DNA of 53,199 bases, taken from assembly GCA_004335835.1 (NCBI GenBank), contig RWJK01001213.1:7573-60771 (forward strand), in the 5' to 3' direction. This DNA is from Scenedesmus sp. ARA3. Its lineage: Eukaryota > Chlorophyta > Chlorophyceae > Sphaeropleales > Scenedesmaceae. Made by a program: the position numbers and the translations under genes. Under the pieces are notes generated by a model that worked only from the letters and a program-made list of their open reading frames with translations, had not been told where the DNA came from and searched no databases. This document shows positions 1-12,672 of the stretch, one piece after another (within the stretch, counting starts at the first letter, position 1; each line of letters opens with the position of its first letter).

Positions 1-2614
<2,614 letters not shown>

Positions 2615-4172
2615 AGCAACCGACAACTGCTTTGGTTGCTTTGGTTGATGCTTGGTTAATTGGTGATTGATACCCTACTCGGATTGAGCGCTGTGCTCTT
2701 TGTTCTGTGTGACGAGGGCTGCAGCCAGCCCGAAGCGAATGCTGGTATGTCCTGGATGGCATTCGAATCCGGTATCCGCACTGCAAGGCTGCGGCATGTG
2801 CTGTTCAGCTGCCTCTGTGTGCAGGAGGTACAGCCAATGCGGCTGTCAGTACTATAGGTGGTATACAGCCAGCAGCTGCAGCTGCGCAGTTATGGCCTTT
2901 CAAGCCATCTGTTTGAGGTATGTCGACGTGTTGCGTACCGTGTGCGAAGTTTGTTGTTCCTTGTGTGCCTGTTTGACTCAGTGCTGCAAGCGGCACCTGT
3001 ATGCATCTGCTGTTACGTGATGTGTGTTCAGCTACTTGGTGGCACACTGTAAGTTGGGACTGGCCAACAATCGTGCTGTGTCCTGTCAGGAATGTCTTCC
3101 TTGCACTGCTTTACTGCTGCTGGCGCAGCTGTTAATGTGCCTGTGACTGACCCCTCTTGGATGTACATGGGTATGTTGAAAGCATCTCTGTTGGCTGGTG
3201 ACTAAAGTTGCCGACAGGCCAACCTACTAAGGGCGCTGTCAGCGGCATTGTGTCCAGTGTTGCGCAGCAGCAGCAGAAGCAGTGTGCGTGGTGAACAGTG
3301 GTGCCATTGTTCTAGCCTCACACGTGCTTGTGCGAGGAGCAGGCTGCTTGTGGCCTGGCAGCCTATTGTTTGACATGGCATAGCTATCTCTAGATGTGCT
3401 CAACATTAGTCACCTGGCTGAGCATGACTCAGCTGTCCTGGATGCTCTGCTCGGCATGTGCCCCGCGCTGAGGCACACTGTGGTGCAGGATACCAGTTGG
3501 AGCATGGTATTACACTGTACCGCAGTGTTTCCACCATATCGCAGTGTGGGGTCTGTGGGCAGCAGCGTCGTGGCTGGTTGGGCTGCCGTTTGCCGAGTGC
3601 CTGAAGCTATCATAAGCTGCAGCCCGCAGTGGCACGGCGTTGAGTTGTTTGCCCGTGTGGCAGTGGTGTCGGCGGCAACCCGTAACAAGATACGAAACAG
3701 TGTTACGCACCAGCAGTTACATTCCAGCATAGTTGCCAAGTATGTACCACGTGCACGTGTCTGCCAGCAGCTCCTACACCAAGTTGACTCAGAGGGCAAA
3801 AAAATACAGACAAGCAGACACCGACGTACCGCTTTCATGTAACATCACATGCTCACATGGCGTTGATGCTATGGCTTGATGAGTAACATGATGATGATGA
3901 TGCTCACATGCTGCACAAATGTATGTGCCCAGTACTGCACTGCTGCTATTCAAGCTATGTTAGCGGCTACTGACACATGATACCCACTACAACTCATTCA
4001 CGTGCCATGCCAGTTTAACCAAGTGCCATGTTCAGCTACAACTTGCTAGGCTGCGGAGGAGTGCATCCAGCTGGATGGAAGCAGCTGCAGCTACTTAGGA
4101 CAATGCGAATGCAGCCTTGAATAAGTTGCGGGCGCTGCAGCACTGCAACTTGCACTAGCCAAGGTTAGCAAC

Positions 4173-4217
<45 letters not shown>

Positions 4218-4806
4218 AGCCAAGGTTAGCAACCAACTATACTCCTGCACAATACTGCATAGTAAAACCAACTTAGCCGTAACTTAGTTGAGTTGAACTC
4301 CACCTCTATTTGGTCCAACTGCACTGCACTATGTCTGTTGAACAACACTATGTATGCTACATCATGGCACAAAGTACCAGAAACACTACACCCGCTGAGT
4401 TGACCGCCAAGCAAAGCTATTTGTTGTTTCAACCAGCCAATGTGGCAAACATGCTCCAAGTAGCTGCATCAACTGTGTGTGGTGACTAGAACGCATATCC
4501 TGACTCTCACAACATCATCCTGAAGGGTATGATGCTCTTAAAGCTTACGTGCATGCGCACCACCAGCAAGAACATCAAAGTGGGGTCGTGCACACGCAGC
4601 AAGACATAAACTGCGCTTGCACAGCGCACATGAGCTGTCAACAGTCCCAGGATGCTCAGCGCCGGCTGCTTAACCAGGCCAGCTACAAATGCACAGTGTG
4701 CTGATAAATCATTACCCACATGCCTCTCGGCACATGACGCAGCATGCCAGGTGTCCGACTGTTTGTTATGCATCAGTGGCTCCGTCCCTATGCTGCCATA
4801 GCCTGG
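2615..4806. other. Interval between two convergent genes, no supported gene
   Basis: This holds the 3' flank of isopropylmalate dehydrogenase (TGTAA at 3048-3052 is a candidate end signal) and the 3' flank of the minus-strand ORF at 4807. An open frame at 3396-3842 is open on both strands over the same bases, has no recognisable motif, and is not called. A CAT microsatellite lies at 4173-4214. Confidence 0.5.
4157..4235. repeat. (CAT)14 flanked by an 18-base direct repeat
   Basis: The sequence AGCCAAGGTTAGCAACCA occurs at 4157-4174 and again at 4218-4235. Fourteen CAT units (4173-4214) fill the space between, the first unit overlapping the end of the left repeat. Confidence 0.9.
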
Positions 4807-5637
4807 TCATGGCCTCAAGTATGCACCGCCCGTGCCAGCCACAGTTGCGGAAGGGCTCCAGCAAGCCAGCGATATGCCCTGCCACACTGCATGCCCCACT
4901 TTGCGCAGCCTCTGTCCCACCTTCTGCCTTGTACCGTGTGTGCTGCTGCTGTCGCCGCCGCCACTGCTGCTGCTGCTGGGGGTGGTGGTGTCAGTGCCTG
5001 TGCCAGTGCCTGTGTAGACCATCCTGGTGGAGGCTGCAGTGTGCATCTTGCAGCCCTGCTTGCCGCAGTATGTGTGGCATGAGCAGGCCTGCACCTCAGG
5101 TGCTGCAAATGGAGAAGGAGGTCTCACAGCGTGTATCGTCACATCTGCATCAGCTGCTGCCTGCTGGTGCTGCTGCATGGGCTCTGCTGCAGCGGGTGCT
5201 GCAGCTGCCTGCAGCTGCTGCTGGTCGTGCTTGCTGCTGCTGCCTGTTGCATCCCGCCTGATGCTGCTGATGTTACTGCTGCAGATGGTGTCGGTATATG
5301 TGCTGGTGTTGGCAGCAGCAACGCTGCTGAAAGGTGTTCCATCTGGCAGCTTGCTGTCCAGGGTCCAGCTCTGCTTCAGCTGCCATCCTGGACTGTGCTG
5401 CTCCGCCAGCGTGCCATGGCACGACCTGCGGCGCCTTTGGTGAACTTCTGCAGCTGAATTAGTCTGCTTACGCTGCTGCAACAGGCTCTGCTTAGTCGGA
5501 GACCCCAGCGCCTTCGGAGAAGATACGTCCAGTACCGGCCTGCCTGGGCTAGCGTCGATGCATGCCGTCGCATCGACCTGCACCAATGGGACTTTAATTG
5601 ATAGGTTTCTTCTTTCGGCCTGGCTCCTGTACGCCAT
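4807..5637 (-). CDS. Unrecognised single-exon protein, low complexity
   Basis: A 276-residue open frame from the first ATG (5637) to TGA at 4807. I do not recognise the family. The N-terminal third is basic and mixed (MAYRSQAERRNLSIKVP), the middle is Gln/Ala rich, and near residue 200 there is a Cys/His cluster, CSCHTYCGKQGCKMH, that could bind metal. A Thr/Ser/Gly tract (TGTGTGTDTTTPSSSSSGGG) follows, and the tail is basic (RQKVGQRLRKVGHAVWQG). It is convergent with isopropylmalate dehydrogenase and divergent from the ORF at 6197. The length and the varied N-terminus argue for coding, but splicing cannot be excluded and the CAG/CTG composition can keep frames open by chance. Confidence 0.45.
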   Translation of the reverse strand: MAYRSQAERRNLSIKVPLVQVDATACIDASPGRPVLDVSSPKALGSPTKQSLLQQRKQTNSAAEVHQRRRRSCHGTLAEQHSPGWQLKQSWTLDSKLPDGTPFSSVAAANTSTYTDTICSSNISSIRRDATGSSSKHDQQQLQAAAAPAAAEPMQQHQQAAADADVTIHAVRPPSPFAAPEVQACSCHTYCGKQGCKMHTAASTRMVYTGTGTGTDTTTPSSSSSGGGDSSSTHGTRQKVGQRLRKVGHAVWQGISLACWSPSATVAGTGGAYLRP

Positions 5638-6196
5638 CGGAGACAAAGCGCCCAGACGGTGAAAGGAACTAGAACAGTGGCACTAACTTTGTTGTGGTGG
5701 ATTGGAAGAAAAAACTAAGATGTGATTCACACCTGCAATCATCAACAGGCAACTTGTATGGATCGGTTCGTCAAAGCGGACCAGGTCACACAGCAGGTCA
5801 CACAGAAGGTGATGAAGCTGGCACACCTTCCTTCCATCAAAAGCTTGTTGTGGCAAAAAATAGACATCTTCTGAAATATTAGCCCTGTGTTTGCCATGAT
5901 GCCGCGTCGCAAGCCCGTGTGCAGAGATTACGCACATGGGCGGGCTTACGCACTCGGAAGGTCTCACAGTGGGTTGACAGCAAAGATAAAAAGGGCTGAT
6001 CGATGTTCAGTATACACCCGTGGATACGTTCTCTTATATGCTTCCGGTGCTGTACGTTGCCGCATACATCACACGGTCTAAGGGAGTGTGCTCGCTTGGC
6101 ACCTGTGCAAGAGCACCCTCCGAACATCTGCTCGTGCTGCAGCAAGCCCTTCCAGAGAGATAGAAAACAAGCCACAACCCAATATAAGCTTTGATC
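5638..6196. other. Head-to-head intergenic region
   Basis: This 559-base gap separates two divergent, unrecognised ORFs and is the likely place for both promoters. It contains several short AT-rich stretches. I see no convincing TATA box, RNA gene or conserved block. Confidence 0.35.
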
Positions 6197-6778
6197 ATGT
6201 TCATTAAGAGGCGCCTTAGTACCACAGTAGGCTTTGAGGCTGGTACCAGTGACAGTCCTCTCGGCCTGCAGGTGCAGGCGCTGGAAGGACTCCTACAGCC
6301 AATCAACAGGTGCCTCTCAGCACTTCAAGTCCGAAAGTACAATAGAAACACAGGGACTTGTGCTCGATGCCGCAGCTGGAGCAGACGCATGGCAATACTT
6401 CATGACAGCAGCAGCAGCGCCAGCCCCTTTCCCAGCCATAAAAGCAGCGGCCACCACAAGCACAAGCCCCGAAGCTCCTTCCAAGCAACAGGGCGGGAGA
6501 ACCTGCGCGTGATGCTGGAAGGCTGCCATGGGGGATCCGTCAACCAGTTCAAGCTGCTGCTGTTGAACGAGCTGGCACACGAGGCGTCACTGCAGGCGCT
6601 GCTGCACCAGCAGCCAGAAGATGAGGTGATGCAGTTTGCTGTGGCAGCGACAGACCCAGCGTGGACTGAGGACTTCTCGACCCTCAGCCGCAGCTATGCA
6701 CGCAGGGTGCGGCAGCGGCTGCTGTGGTTTGGCAGCTGCTTGCACCAGCTGGATTCAGCAAGCATGCAAGCTGATTGA
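6197..6778 (+). CDS. Unrecognised single-exon protein
   Basis: A 193-residue open frame from ATG at 6197 to TGA at 6778. I do not recognise it. Residues about 1-90 are mixed, with a Ser/His/Lys-rich patch (SSGHHKHKPRSS). Residues about 95-190 look like an alpha-helical domain rich in Leu, Gln and Ala, containing QFKLLLLNELAHEASLQALL and DPAWTEDFSTLSRSYARRV. The C-terminal half looks more protein-like than the first half. An alternative frame at 6234-6512 also reads plausibly over the first half, so a frameshift or a small intron there is possible. A TGTAA occurs only far downstream (about 7963). Confidence 0.45.
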   Translation: MFIKRRLSTTVGFEAGTSDSPLGLQVQALEGLLQPINRCLSALQVRKYNRNTGTCARCRSWSRRMAILHDSSSSASPFPSHKSSGHHKHKPRSSFQATGRENLRVMLEGCHGGSVNQFKLLLLNELAHEASLQALLHQQPEDEVMQFAVAATDPAWTEDFSTLSRSYARRVRQRLLWFGSCLHQLDSASMQAD

Positions 6779-9121
6779 GATGCAGAGGCGCAAAGTTCGC
6801 CTAGCTGAGCTGCCGCCCTGAAGCTGGATTGATGTATGGGTGACTGACTAGAGGGTTGCATCAAGCAGTTGAAGAATATCATTGTCGTTTTGCCAGCTGG
6901 CCATTGGCTCAGTTCATGGCTGGTGTCCCTGGTGGATGGTTCAAGCACAATGTGCTGTTGACATGGTTGCCCGACTGTATGTGCAGTCATTCGCAAACAG
7001 TGCCAATGCCTACGTATACACCGCCTTTCCCGCACTTGTTTGCAGCTGTTGTCGGTTGTGTCCTAGCATGGTTTTGGCCCTGAGAATTATATTTGGCATG
7101 TGTGGTGCGTTGATCCACCACTGATACACAAGCAAGTGAAGTGGCCATACACAGGTGCCACAGTATGCATGCGATAGGGTCAAAACGGCCACCATCTCTT
7201 ACTTGAACTGAAGCTGACACTACCATCCAAGAGCAAATGTGTTCAGCCTGAAGATCATTGTTCACTAGCCTAGCCTGAAGATTGTATACTATTTTGTTGC
7301 AGAGACCTTCACTATTGTTTGCAAGTAGGAGTGGGTTTACTTTCACTTCTGCTGCCTTGAGCAGCTAGGTCCCTGCAGCAATAGGGGCCAGGGTAGTGTG
7401 GCTCTTGCTGCTGTGTAGAATCGCATGTATTTTGTGCGCATGATGCTTGGGCAGCGGGAGAAATGGCCCTGCTTAAGGTGCCTTGCTGGAGCAGGTATGG
7501 CAGATAGTTAGAGCAGGCCAGATGTGCCTCTGTGGCCACATCCATGGATTGCATTGGTGCATTCTTGCTGGCGCATCACAGTGTGCAGCAAGTAGGGGCT
7601 TGCCACTGAGCATGTTGATGATTTGGAAAATGCAACAATGTGCAAAGCCCTACCTCATCCGTACATTTGGTGTGTTTGTGTCACTTTGGTATATGTGCTA
7701 GGTGGTGGCAGCTGATTGGCAGGAAGCAGCCGCTGCGGTGTGGTGCGGGGCTACAACTGTGGATGATAATGGCAGCATTTGCACCTAGATGACATCATGC
7801 AGCTGCACACACTCACAGCTGAGGTGCAATCAGAGTGCTCTATACATAAGCACACAAGTTTTTATTTTTCTTGTTGAACGAAAGTCGAAAGTGTCTACGC
7901 TCTCTTTTCAGGGAGCGGAATCAACAAAGAGCAAAGGGACAGGAACAGCGCCGCAACACCATGTAACAGTGTTGCCGGACTCCCACCCTTTCACTATGAC
8001 GTCCTGTCAGATGCCTTAGCTGGTGCTGTTGCAACACATACCTGACATGATGGCTCAGTCAAGTACGCGCCTGGCTTGCTTGGCAAGCATGCTGTTTGGA
8101 AGTTGAGATAGACAGCATGTGGATCGCTTGCCGCTATTTCTGCAACAATGTATGTACTGGGTCGTCGCCTACAGTGAGTAAAGCCTTAGCTATGCTTTCT
8201 CAAGCCAGACAACCCTAGCGCCTTTGCAGTTTCAACTGGGCTGTACCGCACAGCCCAGGCACACATGTTGAAATTCAACAGTTGCATGCTGCAATCGACA
8301 GCCAGGGTTTTGCTTGTGAAGTGGCTGTGCTCAGCACTGCTTGACACTTTGATAGATATATGATGCACAATCAACAACGCTGAAATTATATGGCACTGCG
8401 TTTACATACTTGCTACGCGTGCACGATTGACAACAGAACTGTTCACAGAGTTACACAGCGTGCACTTCCTTTTATCACGACTTCGAACGACACAAAGGGT
8501 ACAACAGTATAGTGTAATGCAAATCGATGCCATTGAAGGCCTGCTGAGCTGCTGTGAACCCTTGAGTGACACACGCCAGACATGTACCACGTCTGCACGC
8601 GCAGAGCAGCGAGCGTGCTTGCGCAACGAGTATTCTGCACTATTTCCGCAGTACTTAAAGTTTATGTCGACAGCATCAGGGTCCTGGCTCTCAGCTCCAA
8701 GCAGCAGCAACAAGCAGTAGCACACACTGGGCTGTGACAGCACCAAGCATCCAGATAAGACGCAGCCAGCAGGAGTCGACAAGCCAGCTGCATGGTCACA
8801 TAACGAGGAGAACATACTGACGCAACAGATGCTGGTAAGTTCTTGATGGCATGTTTTGGTGCCAAAGACATGCAGCACGCTTGTTGGCAAGTCACAGCTG
8901 TTCTAGATGTAATGCTTCGCCCATGTGGCCTGCAGTAAAGGGCTGCTTGCATCTCTGCTGTGCGCAAATTGAACGTATGGCAGGCTATTTCCGCGTCTCT
9001 TGACCTTTTCTGCACTGCGCCAGCTACTCATCGCTGCACCTGACTCTGTTCACTGATGCAGGCTTGAAGTCGGTGTGATAGCTGCAGCTTGCTTCGCTAT
9101 TTCAATAGAACAGGCGTAGGC
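6779..9121. other. 2.3 kb without a supported gene
   Basis: I find no exon flanked by splice sites and no motif on either strand. It may hold the 3' flank of the ORF at 6197 and the promoter or 5' UTR of the gene at 9122. TGTAA pentamers occur near 7963, 8513 and 8911 but cannot be assigned to a transcript. Confidence 0.4.
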
Positions 9122-11089
9122 ATGCACAGCACGTTACACCAACAGCAGCAGCAGTCGGTAGAACACAACGCAGCAGCCTCACATCCCATGCATGGCAGCT
9201 ACAGCCGGAGCAGCAGCACAAGCAGAGCCGCATCACGTGCAGGCCGCTTGCAGGAAACACCTACAATGCCTAGCAGACCTCACAGCAGGCTGGCACAGCA
9301 GCAGCAGCAGCAGCATTGGTCAGCAGGAGCTGCACACTACAGCTGCAGCAGCACTGCGGATGAGCAAGGGTACATGCCTGGCCAGATGCACCGCCCAGGC
9401 TCAAGGCTGGGGCACCACACAGACGTGCACAGCCGACAGCAGCAGCAGCAGCAGATGTGCCAAGATGCCATGCATGCAAGCTCTGGGGTAAGTTCACCAG
9501 CAGCAGCAGCAGAGCACTGCCCTGCAGCTGGCGCGTGTACCGCAGCAACTCCAGGCTATGCCAGCAGGCAGCACAGTAGCACAGGGCCACGTGCCAGCAG
9601 CAGCTGCTGCAACAGCGAGGGCACCCCCTTCAGCCCCTGCAGCCCCACCAGCCCTGGCACAAACAACAGCAGCAGCTGGAGGGCCAGCAGCAGGCCAGGC
9701 AGCGTCAGGCAGCAGCAACAGCAGCAGCACAGTCACCCTGCGGCAGGCTGTGATGTGTTCAGTGAAGGCGCACACATGGCAGCCATACTGGAGCAGCCAG
9801 GCGGCCGCGTGTATAGCCAAGGGCAGTCCCAGCTGCCATTGCAGCAGCACAATGCAGCTGCGCGCTGCGCAAACACGCTGCTGGCCAACAGCGGCAGCGC
9901 CGCTGCGCTGCTCACCGGCAGTACAGCTGCGCCAGTGGGGGCAGCCTCCAGAGCAACATCTGCTGATGCTGGCAGCTTGCGCGACCGCAGCAGCCCTATG
10001 AGCACACCACGGCAACAGGCAGCCGGCAGCTACTCGGCTGCTGCTGCTGCTGCAGCAGCAGCATCAAGGCAAGGCAACAGGCCAAGCTCCAGCACTGGAA
10101 GGCCCAGCAGCCGACAGCAGCAGCAGCAGCAGCAGCAGCTGCAGAATCAGCAGGCAAGCTGGAACACATCCAAGCTGCTGCCAGCCGGCGTGCTGTCTCA
10201 AAACCCTGCACCTGCGGCAGCCAGGCTGGGGGCAGCGTACATACGCAGCAGCAGCAACAGCAGCAGCATGAGCAGAAGCAGGCCCAGCAGCGCTGCAAAG
10301 CAGCCAGCAGCAGGCGAAGGTGCTGCTGAGCTGCGCAGCCCCTCAAGACAGCAGCAGCAGCAGCTATCCTACAGGCAGTGGCAGCAGAGTGCAGTGGGAG
10401 CAGCAGCAGCAGTGCCGCTGGCCTCTGTGCTGGCAGCAACTCCTAGAAACAGGCCCAGGAGCACCAGCAGCAGGCGGCCTGTCAGTGCAGCAGCCAGACC
10501 CAGCAGCCAACAGCAGCAGCAGCATGGTGCGGCACAGGGGCCTCTGCTGTCTGAGTACTTCAGGCCACCGTCTGCTGCTGCTCCTGGCAGCATCAGCATG
10601 TTTGGCCTGCCAGGCATGGAGCCCCCTGGGGGCCTGGGCGCTGCTGCTCCCTCGGTGAAAGTGTCGAGTGTGCATGCCAGCTGGGATGCTGCAGTAGGGG
10701 GCCTCCTGAGCACCAGCAGCAGCAGCAGCTGCGCTGTGGTCAGTCCAAGAACAGGCACTGCTGGTGCAAGTGGTGCAGCTGCAGCTGCTGCGGCCTGCAG
10801 TCAGCTGTCTAATGCAGCAACCGGGGCAGTGCCGCAGCAGATGCAGCAAGGGCTGAGGCCAGGATCCACTCCAGCAGCAACAGCAGTAAATGATCCGAAC
10901 AGATGTCATGGGCCTGCTGAAGGTGCAGTTAGGCCTGACAGCAGCAGGCATGCCAGGCGGCCTGGCTCTGCTGCAGCTGCCAGCAGGGACGCTGGTGATG
11001 TTGCTGGCGTGCAGCAGCTGCTGCTGTGGAGTGCCGCACATGAGATTGATGGCCGGCCAGTTACACGCAATGGGGAGCGGGCACGGTGA
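9122..11089 (+). CDS. Gln/Ser/Ala-rich protein with repeated R-P-x-S motifs
   Basis: A 655-residue open frame starting at the first ATG (9122). It is almost entirely low complexity: at least ten poly-Gln runs encoded by CAG, with Ser- and Ala-rich linkers. A basic motif, Arg-Pro-x-Ser, recurs about thirteen times from end to end (SRPHS, HRPGS, NRPSS, GRPSS, NRPRS, RRPVS, ARPSS, FRPPS, LRPGS, VRPDS, RRPGS and others). No globular domain is evident apart from the last 30 residues (LLLWSAAHEIDGRPVTRNGE). Frame continuity over 2 kb with a motif retained in one frame argues for a real gene. The stop codon overlaps G|GTGAGC, a good splice donor, so the true C-terminus may lie in later exons. Repeated basic RPxS motifs would suit a disordered phosphoprotein or cytoskeletal protein, but that is speculation. 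Confidence 0.6.
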   Translation: MHSTLHQQQQQSVEHNAAASHPMHGSYSRSSSTSRAASRAGRLQETPTMPSRPHSRLAQQQQQQHWSAGAAHYSCSSTADEQGYMPGQMHRPGSRLGHHTDVHSRQQQQQQMCQDAMHASSGVSSPAAAAEHCPAAGACTAATPGYASRQHSSTGPRASSSCCNSEGTPFSPCSPTSPGTNNSSSWRASSRPGSVRQQQQQQHSHPAAGCDVFSEGAHMAAILEQPGGRVYSQGQSQLPLQQHNAAARCANTLLANSGSAAALLTGSTAAPVGAASRATSADAGSLRDRSSPMSTPRQQAAGSYSAAAAAAAAASRQGNRPSSSTGRPSSRQQQQQQQQLQNQQASWNTSKLLPAGVLSQNPAPAAARLGAAYIRSSSNSSSMSRSRPSSAAKQPAAGEGAAELRSPSRQQQQQLSYRQWQQSAVGAAAAVPLASVLAATPRNRPRSTSSRRPVSAAARPSSQQQQQHGAAQGPLLSEYFRPPSAAAPGSISMFGLPGMEPPGGLGAAAPSVKVSSVHASWDAAVGGLLSTSSSSSCAVVSPRTGTAGASGAAAAAAACSQLSNAATGAVPQQMQQGLRPGSTPAATAVNDPNRCHGPAEGAVRPDSSRHARRPGSAAAASRDAGDVAGVQQLLLWSAAHEIDGRPVTRNGERAR

Positions 11090-11270
11090 GCTTAAGCGCT
11101 GGCTGTGGTGTCTGTGTGTCTCTGTGTGTGGATGGTGGGGGGTGCTGCTGCTTTCTCATGGCTGATGTCGTGTTGAGTTTGATCAAAGCGTGGTTGGAAA
11201 GGCTCTGCCGTGGCGCCTTGCTGGTAGGGCATACGGCAGCATAGCCTCGCAGGTTGCTGCATGATACTTG

Positions 11271-11327
<57 letters not shown>

Positions 11328-12672
11328 TGTTGATGTTGCATGTCTGGCTGTCAGTGCTTGCGATGTTGAACGTCAGGCAGGCACGCAGCCAAGGCCTGGG
11401 TTGCGAAATACGTTGTCCGGCTGCAGACTGCAACATCATGCCACGTAAAACACTTCATGAACACCTGCTCATTATATTAACACCTGCTTCTGGCTGCTGC
11501 ATGTGTGCTGCAGGTCCTAGATGCGGGGTGAAGCAGCAGAGTGGCTGTGCATTGGCTAATGCATGCGCCATCGCGCCAGCAGCAGCTAGGCTGTGCAACG
11601 CTGGGTAATTCGGCGGCATCTTTGCCACCACAAGGTGTCAGGTGTATGCTTGCTCAATAATGATCATGGGCTTGTGCAAATGTTGGCGCCTGCTGGGCCT
11701 GCAGCGGCTTTGCCTTCTGTTGTATGTCTGTCTTCTCCATTGCGTCAGTGTGCATCTACATGCACATGCGAATGGCTTTGACTGGTGGTTCACTGGCCTC
11801 CTGTCTTTGAGGAGGGCTGAGCCGAATTGCAAGTGGGTATTTTATTACTTACATGTACAGGCCTTTGAGCGTGCCTTGCCGGACCGCTGGTCCAACTGGC
11901 CCCGGCTGCTGCATGGTCACCGTGCGGTCGCCATAATGAACAGTGCCAGTGTTTTGTAAAGGGCTCAAGTTAATAGGACTGACGGTGTCCTGTGTTGCAT
12001 CATGCATGCTATACCAGCCTCCCACGTGCATTTCATGTCTGTATCCTTCGTTGGCTGCAGTATCGCTGCTTCAGGTGTGCCAGGTGTCGACCTGGGCAGG
12101 CCCTGAGGGAGGGGTGTGGGGTCAGGTCATGTTTGTGCGGTCGTGACATACTCAAAGGAAGTGACAACAGGTGCATTGTGCATGTACGTGTCGTTCAGAA
12201 GTATTATTATCGTAGATCATGTCTGCGGTTGGGTTGCAAGATACTGGAGCACTGTGGCACAAGGCATGCACCTTCCTTGGCAACTGATCAGTCGTGACAG
12301 GCATTAATGACCGCCGCGAGCAGCGAAGTGAACAGGAGCAAGTAGCGGTGTTGCTGGATTGTTTATAATGTTGAAGCTTTTCTAATAGATGGTGCGGGGC
12401 GTACCAGGGCGGCGCGTCGTCAGGAGGCAATGCAAAACCTACACACAACCCTCAACTGCCTGGGTGTCTCATCGGCGCGCAGGCATTGCTAAGGGACACG
12501 GTAACGTTTGCACAGTGCCGCGTACAATCACTCGGACGCCAATCATTAACAGCAAATCGCCTGTCACTAGCCCTAAGCACTTCTGCTCCCAGTTGCACGC
12601 TTGCCCAGCAGACGTCATTAGGCCGATAGAAGCAGCAGATCTGGGGCATTTAACTTGATTGCAGTTGCCGAG
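11090..12672. other. Intergenic or 3' flank, no supported gene
   Basis: It contains a CTG microsatellite (11272-11325) and a TGTAA at 11955-11959 that could end the 9122 transcript. If the donor at 11086 is used, further exons of that gene would lie here, but I cannot identify one. The TMEM65 promoter presumably lies at the right end. Confidence 0.4.
11272..11325 (+). repeat. (CTG)18 microsatellite
   Basis: Eighteen perfect CTG units sit downstream of the 9122-11089 ORF. Unlike the runs in isopropylmalate dehydrogenase, this one does not visibly abut a used acceptor. Confidence 0.9.

Noticed and set aside
3396..3842. Open frame of 148 codons on plus, overlapped by an equally open minus frame
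   Set aside because: Both strands are open over the same bases, there is no motif, and it sits in the 3' flank of IPMDH.
9089..9121. Upstream extension of the Gln-rich ORF by a non-ATG start
   Set aside because: A nuclear gene should use the ATG at 9122; nothing supports the earlier start.
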